Notes: generated from the sequence alone by a model not told the origin. Counted from the stretch's first letter, positions 19,095 through 28,371 are shown. The stretch is DNA of 64,000 nt from Eubacterium sp. 14-2 (GCF_000403845.2 NZ_KE159567.1:1496911-1560910); one strand, 5' to 3'. Numbers and translations are program-made.

Positions 19095-20441
19095 ATGTCA
19101 GAGCAGATAAAGGGCAGTATGGTAACGGGAAATCCCACCAGGGCCTTAATTGGGTTTACGCTGCCCATGGTGGCGGGAAACCTGTTCCAGCAGTTTTATA
19201 ATATTATGGATTCCGTGATTGTGGGAAATGTGGTGGGCGAGGAGGCGCTGGCGGCAGTTGGGGCCTCCACTGCCATTACCATGATGTTTGTTATGGTGGC
19301 CATGGGAACGGGAATTGGTTGTTCCGTGGTGATTTCCCAGTTGTTCGGGGCAAAAAAGCTGGAAGAAATGAAAACAGCCATTTCCACTGCATTGCTGTCC
19401 ATTCTGGGATTCAGTATTTTTCTGAGTATGCTGGGACTGGTGATTAACAGAGGCCTGATGGACCTGATGGGCACGCCGGAAAATATTTTTGAGGATGCGG
19501 CGGAGTATATGCAGATTTACTTTTTCGGTTTTGTATTTCTGTTTTTGTATAATGCATTTTCAGCCATTTTCAATGCCCTGGGGGATTCCGGAAAGCCTCT
19601 GATGTTTCTGATTTTTTCGTCCCTTTTAAATATCGGGCTGGATTTGTATTTTGTGGCAGAGCTGCATATGGGAGTGGCAGGAGTGGCCTGGGCCACCCTG
19701 ATTGCCCAGGGGATTTCCGCTCTGCTGTCTTTTGGATTTCTCATGTGGAAGTTAAAGGGGATTGAGACGGAACGTTACCGCCGCTTCGATCCGGCTCTCT
19801 TAAAAAATATGGTGAAAGTGGCTGTTCCCACCATTGTGCAGCAATCCATTGTGTCGGTGGGCATGGTGCTGGTTCAGTCGGTGGTCAACCGGTTCGGCTC
19901 CACGTTTCTGGCAGGCTATACGGCCGCCACAAAAATAGACGGGATTGCCATTGTGCCCATGGTGGCTGTGGGAAATGCCACTTCCACCTATGTGGCTCAG
20001 AATATGGGTGCCCGGAAACCGGAACGGATCGGGCAGGGCTACCGGATCTGCCTGATGATGGCAGCAGGAATCGGCCTTACCATTGCGGTGATTCTGCATT
20101 TTGCCGGAAATGATTTTGTGGGGCTGTTTCTGGATTCTGATTCCAGCCGGGAAGCCATTGCCATCGGAGCCCGGTATCTGAGTATTGTTTCACTGTTTTA
20201 TTTTATGATGGGGCTTATGAATGTCAGCAACGGTGTGCTGCGCGGTGCGGCAGATATGGGATGGTTTCTGACCTGCAGCCTGTGTAACCTTGGGGTCCGG
20301 GTGGGGCTGACTTATGCACTGGCTGACGCAACCCATGGAATGATTATCATGTGGGCCAATCCGGCAGGCTGGGCAGTGGGACTTGGACTGGCTGTGTTCC
20401 GGTATTTCCAGGGAGGATGGAAGACGAAACGGATAGTATGA
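19095..20441 (+). CDS. MATE family efflux transporter
   Basis: 448-aa multidrug/toxin extruder of the MATE fold. About twelve hydrophobic segments are present, along with the family features FTLPMVAGNLFQQFYNIMDS near the N-terminus and the internal repeat of that segment near residue 245 (VAVPTIVQQSIVSVGM). The start is the ATG behind AGGAGTG; an upstream GTG lies inside a repeat hairpin and was not used. Substrate unknown. A WYL regulator follows within 20 bases and may control it. Confidence 0.92.
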   Translation: MSEQIKGSMVTGNPTRALIGFTLPMVAGNLFQQFYNIMDSVIVGNVVGEEALAAVGASTAITMMFVMVAMGTGIGCSVVISQLFGAKKLEEMKTAISTALLSILGFSIFLSMLGLVINRGLMDLMGTPENIFEDAAEYMQIYFFGFVFLFLYNAFSAIFNALGDSGKPLMFLIFSSLLNIGLDLYFVAELHMGVAGVAWATLIAQGISALLSFGFLMWKLKGIETERYRRFDPALLKNMVKVAVPTIVQQSIVSVGMVLVQSVVNRFGSTFLAGYTAATKIDGIAIVPMVAVGNATSTYVAQNMGARKPERIGQGYRICLMMAAGIGLTIAVILHFAGNDFVGLFLDSDSSREAIAIGARYLSIVSLFYFMMGLMNVSNGVLRGAADMGWFLTCSLCNLGVRVGLTYALADATHGMIIMWANPAGWAVGLGLAVFRYFQGGWKTKRIV

Positions 20442-20460
20442 CAGGAATGGAGGTACCTGT

Positions 20461-21363
20461 ATGAAACTGGATCGGATGATTGGGATTCTCTCCATTCTGC
20501 TGCAGCAGGAAAAAGTAACGGCGCCTTTCCTTGCAGAAACATTTGAGGTATCCCGGCGTACCATCAACCGGGATATTGAGGCCCTTTGCATGGCGGGAAT
20601 CCCCCTGGTGACAGAGCCGGGGAAAAATGGCGGGGTGTCCATTATGGAGGGTTATAAAATAGACCGGACATTGCTCAGTACGTCGGATATGCAGGCGATT
20701 CTGGCGGGCCTGCGCAGTCTGGACAGTGTAAGCGGTACCAGCCGTTATGCCCGGCTGATGGAAAAACTGTCAGCGGGAGCTTCCAGCCTGCTGGCGGGAG
20801 ATACCCATATTTTAATAGACCTTTCATCCTGGTACAAAGACACGCTGCCGCCTAAAATTGAACTTTTACATGATGCCATTCTTTCCGGAAGGAAAGTTTC
20901 TTTCTCCTATTTTGCGCCAAAGGGAGAATCATGCAGAACTGTGGAGCCATATGACCTGATTTTCCAGTGGGCTGGCTGGTATCTCTGGGGCTGGTGTGAG
21001 GCCAGAGAAGATTTCCGCCTTTTTAAACTGGGAAGAATGACAGAAGTGCAGATGGGAAGCCCTTTTGAAAAGCGCGAGGTTCCCCTTCCGGATTTATCTT
21101 CGGAGCGGGTATTTCCTTCTGCCTTTCAGGTCAGGGCGAAAATCAGTCCTTCTTATAAATGGAGGCTTGTGGAGGAATATGGGCATGAGAGCTTTGTGGA
21201 ACAGCCCGATGGAACTCTTTTGTTTTCCGCTGGTTTTGCAGATAAAACCAGTGTCATCAGGTGGATATCTTCTTTTGGAGACGGTGCGGAACTTCTGGAA
21301 CCGGAAGAATTGCGGCAGGAGGTGCTGGAGTTTGCTGAAGGGATCCGGAAAAAATATCTGTAA
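20461..21363 (+). CDS. WYL-domain transcriptional regulator (DeoR-type HTH)
   Basis: 300 aa. The N-terminal winged helix-turn-helix is visible as LAETFEVSRRTINRDIEAL (residues ~25-45). The central WYL ligand-sensing domain spans about 135-215 with the usual YDLIFQWAGWYLWGWCE segment. A C-terminal WCX extension follows. Proteins of this type respond to small ligands or nucleic acids. Close spacing to the MATE gene upstream and the GyrI-like gene downstream suggests a small stress or drug-response locus, which is an inference. Confidence 0.9.
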   Translation: MKLDRMIGILSILLQQEKVTAPFLAETFEVSRRTINRDIEALCMAGIPLVTEPGKNGGVSIMEGYKIDRTLLSTSDMQAILAGLRSLDSVSGTSRYARLMEKLSAGASSLLAGDTHILIDLSSWYKDTLPPKIELLHDAILSGRKVSFSYFAPKGESCRTVEPYDLIFQWAGWYLWGWCEAREDFRLFKLGRMTEVQMGSPFEKREVPLPDLSSERVFPSAFQVRAKISPSYKWRLVEEYGHESFVEQPDGTLLFSAGFADKTSVIRWISSFGDGAELLEPEELRQEVLEFAEGIRKKYL

Positions 21364-21433
21364 ACATGACATACTGATGTCGTGTTTGTTCTGGTAAAAT
21401 AAGAGTATTCAAAAGAAAGGATGGTCTTATTTT

Positions 21434-22156
21434 ATGGAGTATGAAATCATAACACTGAAAGAAAAAATTGTTACAGGTATTTCTGCCAGGACTAACAATA
21501 CTTCCCCTGACATGGGAGCTGTGATCGGGGGACTCTGGAACCGTTTTTACAATGAGGGGATATATGCCGGGATTCCCGGAAAGGTAACTCAGAAAGCTCT
21601 TGGGATTTATACAGATTATGATGGAGATGAAAAGGCAGATTATACAGCCATGGTTGCCTGTGAGACTGCAGAAGAACCGCAGGGAACTCAGTTTGAGATT
21701 CGCAGGATTCCGGCAGGGCGGTATGCCAGATTTGTGATTCACGGAGATATGGTACAGGCAGTGGCCGCAGCCTGGCAGGAAATCTGGAAGATGAATCTGC
21801 CCAGAACATTTCTGTATGATTTTGAGGAATATCAGGACGACCGTATGGAGGATGCGGAAATACATATTTATGTGGGAATGAAAGAGGACAAAAAGGAGAA
21901 GGCGGAATCTCGCTGCGGTCTTCTGTGCAGCCAATGCGCTTACCGGGAGCAGATGAACTGTGCAGGCTGCGTACATATGGAAAAACCTTTCTGGGGGGAA
22001 AGCTGTCCTGTGAAATCCTGCTGCCAGGAGCAGAAACAGGAACATTGCGGACAGTGTGAAAAATTCCCCTGTGAGGTACTGAATCAGTTTGCATATGATG
22101 AAAAACAGGGAGATGGCGGAAAGCGGATAGAACAGTGCCGTCTCTGGAAGGGATAA
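21434..22156 (+). CDS. GyrI-like effector-binding domain fused to a DUF3795 cysteine-rich domain
   Basis: 240 aa. Residues 1-~150 match the AraC-effector/GyrI-like small-molecule binding fold. The C-terminal part is a DUF3795-type Cys-rich region starting SRCGLLCSQCAY, with about a dozen cysteines in CxxC-like spacing, probably a metal site. The combination occurs in Clostridia and has no defined role. It ends 2 bases before the next gene, whose ribosome site lies inside its last codons. Confidence 0.82.
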   Translation: MEYEIITLKEKIVTGISARTNNTSPDMGAVIGGLWNRFYNEGIYAGIPGKVTQKALGIYTDYDGDEKADYTAMVACETAEEPQGTQFEIRRIPAGRYARFVIHGDMVQAVAAAWQEIWKMNLPRTFLYDFEEYQDDRMEDAEIHIYVGMKEDKKEKAESRCGLLCSQCAYREQMNCAGCVHMEKPFWGESCPVKSCCQEQKQEHCGQCEKFPCEVLNQFAYDEKQGDGGKRIEQCRLWKG

Positions 22157-22158
22157 AA

Positions 22159-22787
22159 ATGGCTTTTGATTATAAGAAAGAGTATAAAGAATTTTATCTG
22201 CCCAAAAACAGGCCGGAACTGGTAACGGTTCCTTCCATGAATTTCGTGGCAGTCCGGGGCGCAGGCGACCCGAATGAGGAAGGCGGCCCATATAAACAGG
22301 CCATCGGGCTGCTTTACGGAATTGCCTTTACCATTAAGATGAGTAAAAAGGGTCTCATCAGATGGAAGGATACTTTGATTATGTGGTGCCGCCTCTGGAA
22401 GGCCTCTGGTGGCAGGATGGAGTGAAGGGCGTTGATTATTCCCGCAAAGAGGATTTTCAGTGGATTTCCATGATTCGCCTGCCGGAATTTGTGACAGAAG
22501 AAGAGTTTGACTGGGCTGTGGCAGAGGCCTCGGCGAAGAAAAAAACAGATTTTTCCAAAGTGGAATTTTTGACGTATGAAGAAGGATTATGTGTACAGTG
22601 TATGCATATCGGCCCGTACGATGAGGAGCCCGCCACCGTTGAGAGAATGGATGTTTTTACAGAGGCACAGGGGTATCAGCCGGATTTTGGAGAGGGACGT
22701 TTTCATCATGAAATTTATCTCAGTGACGCAAGAAGGTGCAGGCCTCAGAACCAGAAGACGGTGATTCGCCATCCGGTAAAGAAATGA
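22159..22787 (+). pseudogene. GyrI-like small-molecule binding protein, frameshifted
   Basis: The first frame runs from MAFDYKKEYKEFY to the AFTIKMSKKG segment. The match to the family then continues in the next frame as EGYFDYVVPPLEGLW, through the C-terminus. The switch falls in the run of five A and three G at 22345-22352; adding one base there restores a ~209-aa reading frame. The protein is a TRAP-like GyrI domain known to bind small hydrophobic compounds. Either a true frameshift or a homopolymer sequencing error fits. Confidence 0.8.
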
Positions 22788-22863
22788 ACAGGGGCAGGCA
22801 TGGGAACAAATAGAGACAGGCGCGAAACAGAAACAGCAAATTGAGGTTACAAAGGAGGATACC

Positions 22864-23277
22864 ATGCCGGATATCATACCCGACGCAGAACAAATGACAA
22901 CGTTAATCGGAAAATCGTTATATGAAATCTGGAACGAACTATGCGCTTTAATTGATGAAAAATACGATATGGACCGTTTATGGAATAAAGGCGGCAAAGC
23001 ATGGACATATGAATATAAATACCGCCGGGGCGGCAGAACTCTTTGTGCATTATATGCAAGAGAAAACTGTGTGGGTTTTCTGGTTATTTTAGGGAAAGAG
23101 GAACGTTTGAAGTTTGAAAAAGACAGAGAAAATTACTCAGAGGAAGTTCAGAGAATCTATGATAAAACTCAGACGTATCATGACGGGAAATGGATGATGT
23201 TTGAGCCGGCTGACACCACTTTGTTTGATGATTTTATCAGACTGCTGAGGATTAAAAGGAAACCGAACAGAAAATAG
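22864..23277 (+). CDS. DUF3788 family protein
   Basis: 137 aa, start at the ATG behind AAAGGAGG. The sequence matches the DUF3788 type: small, single domain, with GKAWTYEYKYRRGGRTLC and the late KWMMFEPAD segment. Function unknown. Directly after its stop codon begins a stretch copied from (or shared with) the gene at 45559, which suggests recombination at this end. Confidence 0.75.
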   Translation: MPDIIPDAEQMTTLIGKSLYEIWNELCALIDEKYDMDRLWNKGGKAWTYEYKYRRGGRTLCALYARENCVGFLVILGKEERLKFEKDRENYSEEVQRIYDKTQTYHDGKWMMFEPADTTLFDDFIRLLRIKRKPNRK

Positions 23278-23304
23278 AACGAAAATGATGAGCTGTTTTC
23301 TGAT

Positions 23305-23775
23305 GTGTCTCTGAATGACGAAACGGACACATTCTTTATTACGACTGTTGATGGGAAAAGGTTCATTGTCACTGTCAGCCCTATGACAGAGGATAAATCA
23401 CTCACAGAGCTGTGGGAAAAGAAGAATTCCCAATTATGGAAATTAATAGGGTGGCATTCTGATTCTGAATGCTCTCTGTGCGGGCAGAAAACAATTTTCC
23501 ATATTTACAGATATGATTCATGGTGCTGTACCGCATGTAATCTGTGGCTGGACGACACCTGTGACGATCCTGACTGCCCGTTTTGCAGTAGCAGACCTCC
23601 CACACCGCTGGAGGCATATAACATCATTGACACAGAAGCTGACAGCGCAATCCGTAAAAAAGACTGGAGACGAAAGAATTATCAGCATAAAATGGATGGC
23701 ATGTGGAAACATAAAAAACAACGGGAAACCATTTTACGCTGTAAAAAAGCGGACAGGTCCGCTTCAACTTCCTGA
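23305..23775 (+). CDS. Chimeric ORF: fragment shared with the 45.6-kb gene joined to a zinc-ribbon protein
   Basis: 156-aa reading frame with no clear ribosome site. Its first ~45 residues repeat the middle of the hypothetical protein encoded at 45559-45861; at DNA level 23278-23436 aligns without gaps to 45601-45759, roughly 85% identical by eye. The remainder is different: a zinc-ribbon-like part with CSLCGQKT, CCTACNLW and CDDPDCPFC, then a basic tail. The homologous stretch starts directly after the DUF3788 stop codon, so the initiation codon of the ancestor is missing. It is probably a recombination product; whether it is expressed is unclear. Confidence 0.5.
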   Translation: MSLNDETDTFFITTVDGKRFIVTVSPMTEDKSLTELWEKKNSQLWKLIGWHSDSECSLCGQKTIFHIYRYDSWCCTACNLWLDDTCDDPDCPFCSSRPPTPLEAYNIIDTEADSAIRKKDWRRKNYQHKMDGMWKHKKQRETILRCKKADRSASTS

Positions 23776-23805
23776 ATCTCTCATTCTTGAGTGACCTGGG
23801 CGCTT

Positions 23806-23950
23806 TGCCGCGCGCGAGCGGATTGCACAGCAATTGATTTCCGCTCCGCGAGCTGCGCATCCTGCCCGGAGGGATTTCTCTTATAGGAAATCTATATACT
23901 TTAGTATTTCACAGTAACACGGTATTTCCTATAAGAGAAAAACCGGAATC
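23806..23950 (-). repeat. Dispersed intergenic hairpin repeat, copy 3 (inverted)
   Basis: Read on the - strand: perfect 17-bp arms (23934-23950 and 23875-23891) around a 42-base loop, then GATGCGCAGCTCGCGG and GCAATCCGCTCGCGCG as in copy 1. It lies between the chimeric ORF and the polymerase gene. Confidence 0.8.
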
Positions 23951-23964
23951 ATACCTGATTCTCG

Positions 23965-23992
23965 CAGGCAGAACATTACCGTGTTCTGCCTG
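23965..23992 (+). promoter_or_regulatory. Perfect inverted repeat upstream of the Y-family polymerase
   Basis: Arms CAGGCAGAACA and TGTTCTGCCTG (11 bp each, six-base loop) end 27 bases before the polymerase ATG. It contains GAAC and GTTC half-sites, but spaced eight bases apart rather than the four of a Firmicute LexA box. It could be an operator, a terminator of upstream transcription or a leader hairpin. Confidence 0.55.
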
Positions 23993-24019
23993 AATTCTGT
24001 AAAACAGGAGGAAACAGAC

Positions 24020-25318
24020 ATGTGCCAGAAAACCTGCGTATGCATTGATTTAAAATCTTTCTATGCGTCTGTGGAATGCGTGGAACGGGGGCTGGACCCA
24101 CTGACCACCAATCTGGTGGTGGCAGACCCGGAACGTACAGAAAAAACCATCTGTCTTGCAGTTTCCCCTTCCATGAAAAAGGCAGGCGTACCTGGAAGGT
24201 GCCGGGTATTTGAAATCCTGCCAAATATAAAATATATTATGGCGCCTCCCAGAATGCAGCTTTATATTGATTATTCTGCAGAAATTTATGGTATTTACCT
24301 GAAATATATTGCAAAAGAAGACATCCATCCCTATTCTATTGATGAAGTTTTTATGGACATAACAAATTATCTGTCCATGTACCGTCTGACAGCTGAAGAG
24401 CTGTGCCGAAAAATGATACTGGATGTGCTGGAAACCACCGGTATAACCGCCGCTGCAGGAATCGGGACAAATCTGTATCTGGCAAAAATTGCCCTGGATA
24501 TCACCGCCAAACACGTGGAACTGTCTTCTGGTTTCCGAAAGGGGACAGCCATCCCCATTGGTACGTTAGACGAGGAATCCTATCAGAAAACCCTGTGGGA
24601 CCACAAACCACTGACAGACTTCTGGAGAATCGGACCCGGAACCGCCAGGCGGCTGGAACGGGTGGGCATCCATACCATGAAAGAAATTACAGAGGCCGAC
24701 GAAACTATGCTGTACCATCTTTTCGGTGTTGACGCAGAACTCCTGACTGACCATGCATGGGGCAGGGAATCCACTACCATGGCGGACATTAAAAATTATA
24801 AGTCAAAAGATACTTCCATTTCCAGCGGACAGGTGCTGAGTTGTGATTACAGTTTTGAAGACGGGAAACTGATTGTAGAAGAAATGGCAGACCTTCTCTG
24901 CCTGGAACTGGTGGATAAAGGGCTGGTTACCAGCTCCATCACCCTGCATGTGGGATATTCCCCGCGTTCCGGCAGAAAATCCGCCCATGGAACAACTGCC
25001 ATGACGCTGACAACCAGTTCTGCCAGAGCAATTATTTCCTGCGCTCTGAACCTGTATGAACAGATTGTTGACCAGTATACCCCTGTCCATCGGGTAAATC
25101 TGAGTTTTAACCATGTTATGGACGAGCTGTATCAGCAGTATGACCTGTTTACAGACCCGGCAGCTCTGGAACGGGAACACCAGCTCCAGAAAGTCATGCT
25201 TGACATTAAGGAAAAGTATGGGAAAAATGCTATTCTGAAAGGAATGAATCTGCAGAAAAATGCCACCACCATGGAACGGAACCAACAGATTGGAGGACAT
25301 AAAAGTGGTACGAACTAA
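24020..25318 (+). CDS. Y-family DNA polymerase (DinB/UmuC type)
   Basis: 432-aa translesion polymerase. The catalytic palm begins CVCIDLKSFYASVECVERG near residue 7 and includes the second acidic motif YSIDEVFMDIT near 110. A helix-hairpin-helix region (RIGPGTARRLERVGI) follows near residue 205, and then a little-finger domain. It belongs to the UvrX/YqjW-like group that in Firmicutes is commonly paired with a YolD-like gene, as here. The start is the ATG behind CAGGAGG. Its last codons overlap the YolD-like gene by 14 bases. Confidence 0.93.
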   Translation: MCQKTCVCIDLKSFYASVECVERGLDPLTTNLVVADPERTEKTICLAVSPSMKKAGVPGRCRVFEILPNIKYIMAPPRMQLYIDYSAEIYGIYLKYIAKEDIHPYSIDEVFMDITNYLSMYRLTAEELCRKMILDVLETTGITAAAGIGTNLYLAKIALDITAKHVELSSGFRKGTAIPIGTLDEESYQKTLWDHKPLTDFWRIGPGTARRLERVGIHTMKEITEADETMLYHLFGVDAELLTDHAWGRESTTMADIKNYKSKDTSISSGQVLSCDYSFEDGKLIVEEMADLLCLELVDKGLVTSSITLHVGYSPRSGRKSAHGTTAMTLTTSSARAIISCALNLYEQIVDQYTPVHRVNLSFNHVMDELYQQYDLFTDPAALEREHQLQKVMLDIKEKYGKNAILKGMNLQKNATTMERNQQIGGHKSGTN

Positions 25319-25646
25319 AATGAACTGGGAAGAACGTGCAAAACAGTTTATGCCCTTTGCCGCCTTAAAAGGCTATCCGGAGGCTCTGCGAAAGAAGGAA
25401 AAAATCGTCGTCCCAAAGGCAGAACTGTCAGAAGAATATCAGGAGGAACTGAACCGCAGCCTTCTTCAGGTGAGAATCAATGATATTATATCGGTCACAT
25501 ATTTTCATAAAAATGAGTACCTGAAAGTAACCGGCATGGTATCCAGGATTGACAAATCTGCCAGACTGCTCCAGGTTGTAAATACGAAAATAGCTTTTGA
25601 TGATATTTATCATATCAGCGGAGAAAACATTAAACAATATGAATGA
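25305..25646 (+). CDS. YolD-like family protein
   Basis: 113 aa; the family features NWEERAKQFMPFAALKGY near the start and a C-terminal SM-like DIYHISGE region are present. GTG at 25305 is taken as the start because GGAGG lies eight bases before it; ATG at 25320 is the alternative. YolD-like proteins are known companions of Y-family polymerases and are thought to modulate them. The overlap with the polymerase gene implies coupled translation. Confidence 0.85.
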   Translation: MVRTKMNWEERAKQFMPFAALKGYPEALRKKEKIVVPKAELSEEYQEELNRSLLQVRINDIISVTYFHKNEYLKVTGMVSRIDKSARLLQVVNTKIAFDDIYHISGENIKQYE

Positions 25647-25759
25647 CAGAAAACATATCAGATGCCAAAGGGACTGCTCTGAGATTTTAAGAATGACATT
25701 TGATGTCAGGTAAGTTTCGATATTTTGCAGTTTGTCTGATTTTATCGTATTTGGTGGAA

Positions 25760-27009
25760 CACGACAAACGCATGAGTAAATAAATTGTGAACATGCCTCT
25801 TTTCTGGTAAAATAAAAGAAAAGGGGCGTTGTTTATGGAAGAATTATTAAATTGGATGGAATATATTGAAGATGTGCGTCAAAAAAAGAAAGTCCGGCAT
25901 TTGCTAAAGGATATTCTTGTGATTGTTTTGTTTGCCACACTCGCAAATGCAGATGACTGGGCAGAGATTGCGCTGTTTGCTCAGGTGTATGAAGAGTATC
26001 TTAAAAAATATATCGAGTTAAAGAATGGCCCACCGTCTCATGATACGATACAGCGAGTAATGGGGATGATTTCGCCGGATATTCTCCAACAGCTTTATGG
26101 AAAATGGCAAGACCTGCTGAACAGGGAAGAAGGCGAAGCACTGAAAAAGATCATCTGTATAGATGGAAAAACAATGCGTTCTAACAAACAGGGAAAAGAG
26201 AAGCCGTCTCATATTGTAACCGCATGGAGACGTGAAGACGGTTTCAGCCTGGGACAGAAAGCAGTGAGTGAAAAGAGCAATGAGATTACAGCAATTCCGG
26301 AACTAACAGAAAGGTTACAGATAAAGGGACAGATCATTACGATAGATGCAATGGGAACGCAGACAGCGATCGTAGAAAAAATCCGGGGAAAAAGGGCAGA
26401 TTATGTGTTGGCATTAAAAGGAAACCAGGGGAGCTTATATGAAGAAGTAAAAGAGTATTTTGCAGATGAAGAACTAACCAGAGAGATAGAAAAATCAGGA
26501 AATTATAAGAAAACGAAAGAAAAAGCCCACGGGCAGATAGAGACACGGGAATATTACCAGACAGAAGATATCCGATGGATGACACAGAAAAAGGATTGGA
26601 AAGGGCTGAAAAGCATAGCGATGGAAAGAAAAAGTATAGAAAAGAATGGGAGAAAGAAAACGGAATACCGCTATTTTATCAGCAGCCTAAAAGGAGACAT
26701 AGAAACCATAAGCCGGGCAGTAAGAGGGCATTGGAGCATAGAGAGCATGCACTGGCATCTGGATGTAACATTTCGAGAAGACGCAAACGCAACACTGGAT
26801 AAAATGTCAGCGCAGAATCTGAATATAATCAGGAAATGGAGCTTAAGCATATTAAAGCTGATGGAGCTTACAAAAAAGAAATTATCAATGAAGAAAAAAA
26901 GGTTTGTAATAAGTCTGTCACCAATCAAATATTTGGAGGAAGTACTGGACTTTTAAAAAATTACAGTTGGAAAAATTTGAATGGTAGAAACGTTCATGCG
27001 TTTGTCGTG
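25760..27009 (+). mobile_element. ISAs1-type insertion sequence
   Basis: About 1.25 kb bounded by identical 16-bp terminal inverted repeats, CACGACAAACGCATGA at 25760-25775 and its complement at 26994-27009. It encloses one transposase gene. The bases outside the two ends (TTTGGTGGAA and ATGACAGACA) do not match, so no target duplication is visible. This may mean an old insertion or a deletion at one side. Confidence 0.85.
25835..26956 (+). CDS. ISAs1 family DDE transposase
   Basis: 373 aa and apparently intact. The N-terminal part resembles the DDE_Tnp_1-associated region (DVRQKKKVRHLLKDILVIVL). The catalytic set is visible as CIDGKTMR (first D, near residue 114), ITIDAMGTQ (second D) and the WSIESMHWHLDVTF segment carrying the last acidic residue. 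The start is the ATG behind AAGGGGC. It should move the IS by cut-and-paste or copy-out. Confidence 0.93.
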   Translation: MEELLNWMEYIEDVRQKKKVRHLLKDILVIVLFATLANADDWAEIALFAQVYEEYLKKYIELKNGPPSHDTIQRVMGMISPDILQQLYGKWQDLLNREEGEALKKIICIDGKTMRSNKQGKEKPSHIVTAWRREDGFSLGQKAVSEKSNEITAIPELTERLQIKGQIITIDAMGTQTAIVEKIRGKRADYVLALKGNQGSLYEEVKEYFADEELTREIEKSGNYKKTKEKAHGQIETREYYQTEDIRWMTQKKDWKGLKSIAMERKSIEKNGRKKTEYRYFISSLKGDIETISRAVRGHWSIESMHWHLDVTFREDANATLDKMSAQNLNIIRKWSLSILKLMELTKKKLSMKKKRFVISLSPIKYLEEVLDF

Positions 27010-27091
27010 ATGACAGACAGATTGCTATTGCCGGATAAATATAATATAATACCCTCAGTGAATCCCCATAGAATGTAAAGGAGAAAATCGT

Positions 27092-27391
27092 ATGGAAAAA
27101 TTGATGTATATGATGATGATTGAGAAAAGCAAGACCTATAATAAAATGACAAAACAGGTAGTTATGGAACACGTTGAGAACATAAGAAAGCTGGACGATG
27201 AGGGAAAGCTGGAAATCTGCGGTGTCTTTAAAGGCTATCCGGGAATGGCAGGTATGTATATCCTAAAAACAGAGAGCCGTGAAGAAGCAGAAGAAATTTG
27301 CAAAGCAGAGCCGCTGGTTATGGGAGGATATGCAACCTACAAATTGGTTGGTTTGCAGATTGCAAACCGGGAAAATAATTACTTGCTGTAA
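27092..27391 (+). CDS. YciI-like (YCII domain) protein
   Basis: 99 aa, start at ATG with AAAGGAG. A single ferredoxin-like alpha/beta domain of the YCII/muconolactone isomerase type, with the family's mid HVENIRKLDDEGKLEICG segment. Enzymatic role unknown; members are small dimeric proteins. It lies between the IS and the mobile region and is probably an ordinary chromosomal gene. Confidence 0.7.
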   Translation: MEKLMYMMMIEKSKTYNKMTKQVVMEHVENIRKLDDEGKLEICGVFKGYPGMAGMYILKTESREEAEEICKAEPLVMGGYATYKLVGLQIANRENNYLL

Positions 27392-27477
27392 TTGCGAAAA
27401 GGAACAACACTGGGGCAAATTAAATCCGGCTTATTTGTAAACTGAATAACCGCCGCTACATGGAACGGCACACCAAG

Positions 27478-27510
27478 ACAGGAAATCAAGAAAAGGTTTC
27501 CTGTTTTTTT
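27478..27510 (+). terminator. Intrinsic terminator after the YciI-like gene
   Basis: ACAGGAAA (27478-27485) pairs with TTTCCTGT (27497-27504), followed by a run of T. It lies 87 bases after the YciI-like stop. Confidence 0.7.
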
Positions 27511-27976
27511 GCGCCCATTTTTGGCATTTTGAAAAATCGCCAGTATTATGCCGTGCAAAGGGGATAGAAAGAAATTTCCTCTCCCATTTGGCAAATCCGC
27601 AAGCTGTCCGTGGAGGGCAGGCAAAGAGAAATTTCCGTAAATCTCCGCCTATTCCGGCTTGTGTGGTGTTGTAAGGAATAAGGGGAAATTTCCGCAAATC
27701 AACGTCCATTTTGCATTTTGCAGGTTTGTAGGTATCAGAGGGAGAAATGTTTCCGCAGCTTTGGCAAAATCCCCGTTTGCGGCACTAAAGGTATTGACGG
27801 AAGCCCACACAGAGGAAGCCGCCACTTTCTTAGAGCAAGATTCTACCACAGTACCAAATTTCGCCTACCGGCTCATTTTGTCCTATGGGAATCTTGTTGG
27901 GGTTGCCACCCCAAGCCCGCCTTTTTGCGGCTTGCGCCGCTTGAAAAAATCCACCCACGAAAGGAGGTTCACAGCC
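27511..27976. other. Non-coding stretch upstream of mobC with candidate oriT
   Basis: No convincing gene; the long frame that crosses it upstream of mobC lacks a ribosome site and family resemblance. It holds inverted repeats TTGGGGT/ACCCCAA (27897-27903, 27908-27914) and GCGGC/GCCGC (27927-27931, 27936-27940) just before mobC. That is the position where oriT lies in related cassettes. The oriT call is an inference from position and structure. Confidence 0.5.
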
Positions 27977-28371
27977 ATGAAAAGATACAACACGCCCCAC
28001 CGCCACCGGGTAATCAAAACACGCTTGACCGAGGAAGAATACGCCGAGTTTTCCGAGCGTGTTACCCTCTGCAAAATGAGCCAAGCCGAGTTTATCCGGC
28101 AAGCCCTCATTAAGTCAAGCATACGCCCGGTTATCACTGTTTCCCCGGTCAATGATGAACTGCTTTCTGCCGTTGGGAAACTCACAGCCGAATACGGGAA
28201 AATCGGCGGCAACTTGAACCAGATTGCCCGCTGTCTGAACGAGTACGCGCACCCTATAACGCCCTCTCCCAAGAGGTACGAGCCGCCACAGCGGAGCTTG
28301 CCGCCTTGAAGTTTGAAGTCTTGCAGAAAGTAGGTGAAGCCGTTGGCAACGTTCAAATATATCAGCTCTAA
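27977..28371 (+). pseudogene. mobC: MobC-like relaxosome protein, frameshifted
   Basis: Starts at ATG behind AAAGGAGG as MKRYNTPHRHRVIKTRL. The ribbon-helix-helix type N-terminus and the KIGGNLNQIARCLNEY segment are typical of MobC accessory proteins that help the relaxase nick oriT. After NEY the frame is lost; the expected C-terminus (APYNALSQEVRAA...) continues in another frame to a stop at 28369. One missing base near 28245 explains it. The relaxase start lies within its last codons. Confidence 0.85.

Noticed and set aside
23965-23992. LexA/DinR box upstream of the Y-family polymerase
   Set aside because: The GAAC and GTTC halves are eight bases apart, not four, so it does not match the known Firmicute box.
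25741-27030. Target-site duplication flanking the ISAs1-type IS
   Set aside because: The ten bases next to each inverted repeat do not match, so no duplication can be claimed.
27659-27976. N-terminal extension of mobC to 27659
   Set aside because: No ribosome site, no family resemblance before the MKRYNTPHRH start, and AAAGGAGG sits directly upstream of ATG 27977.
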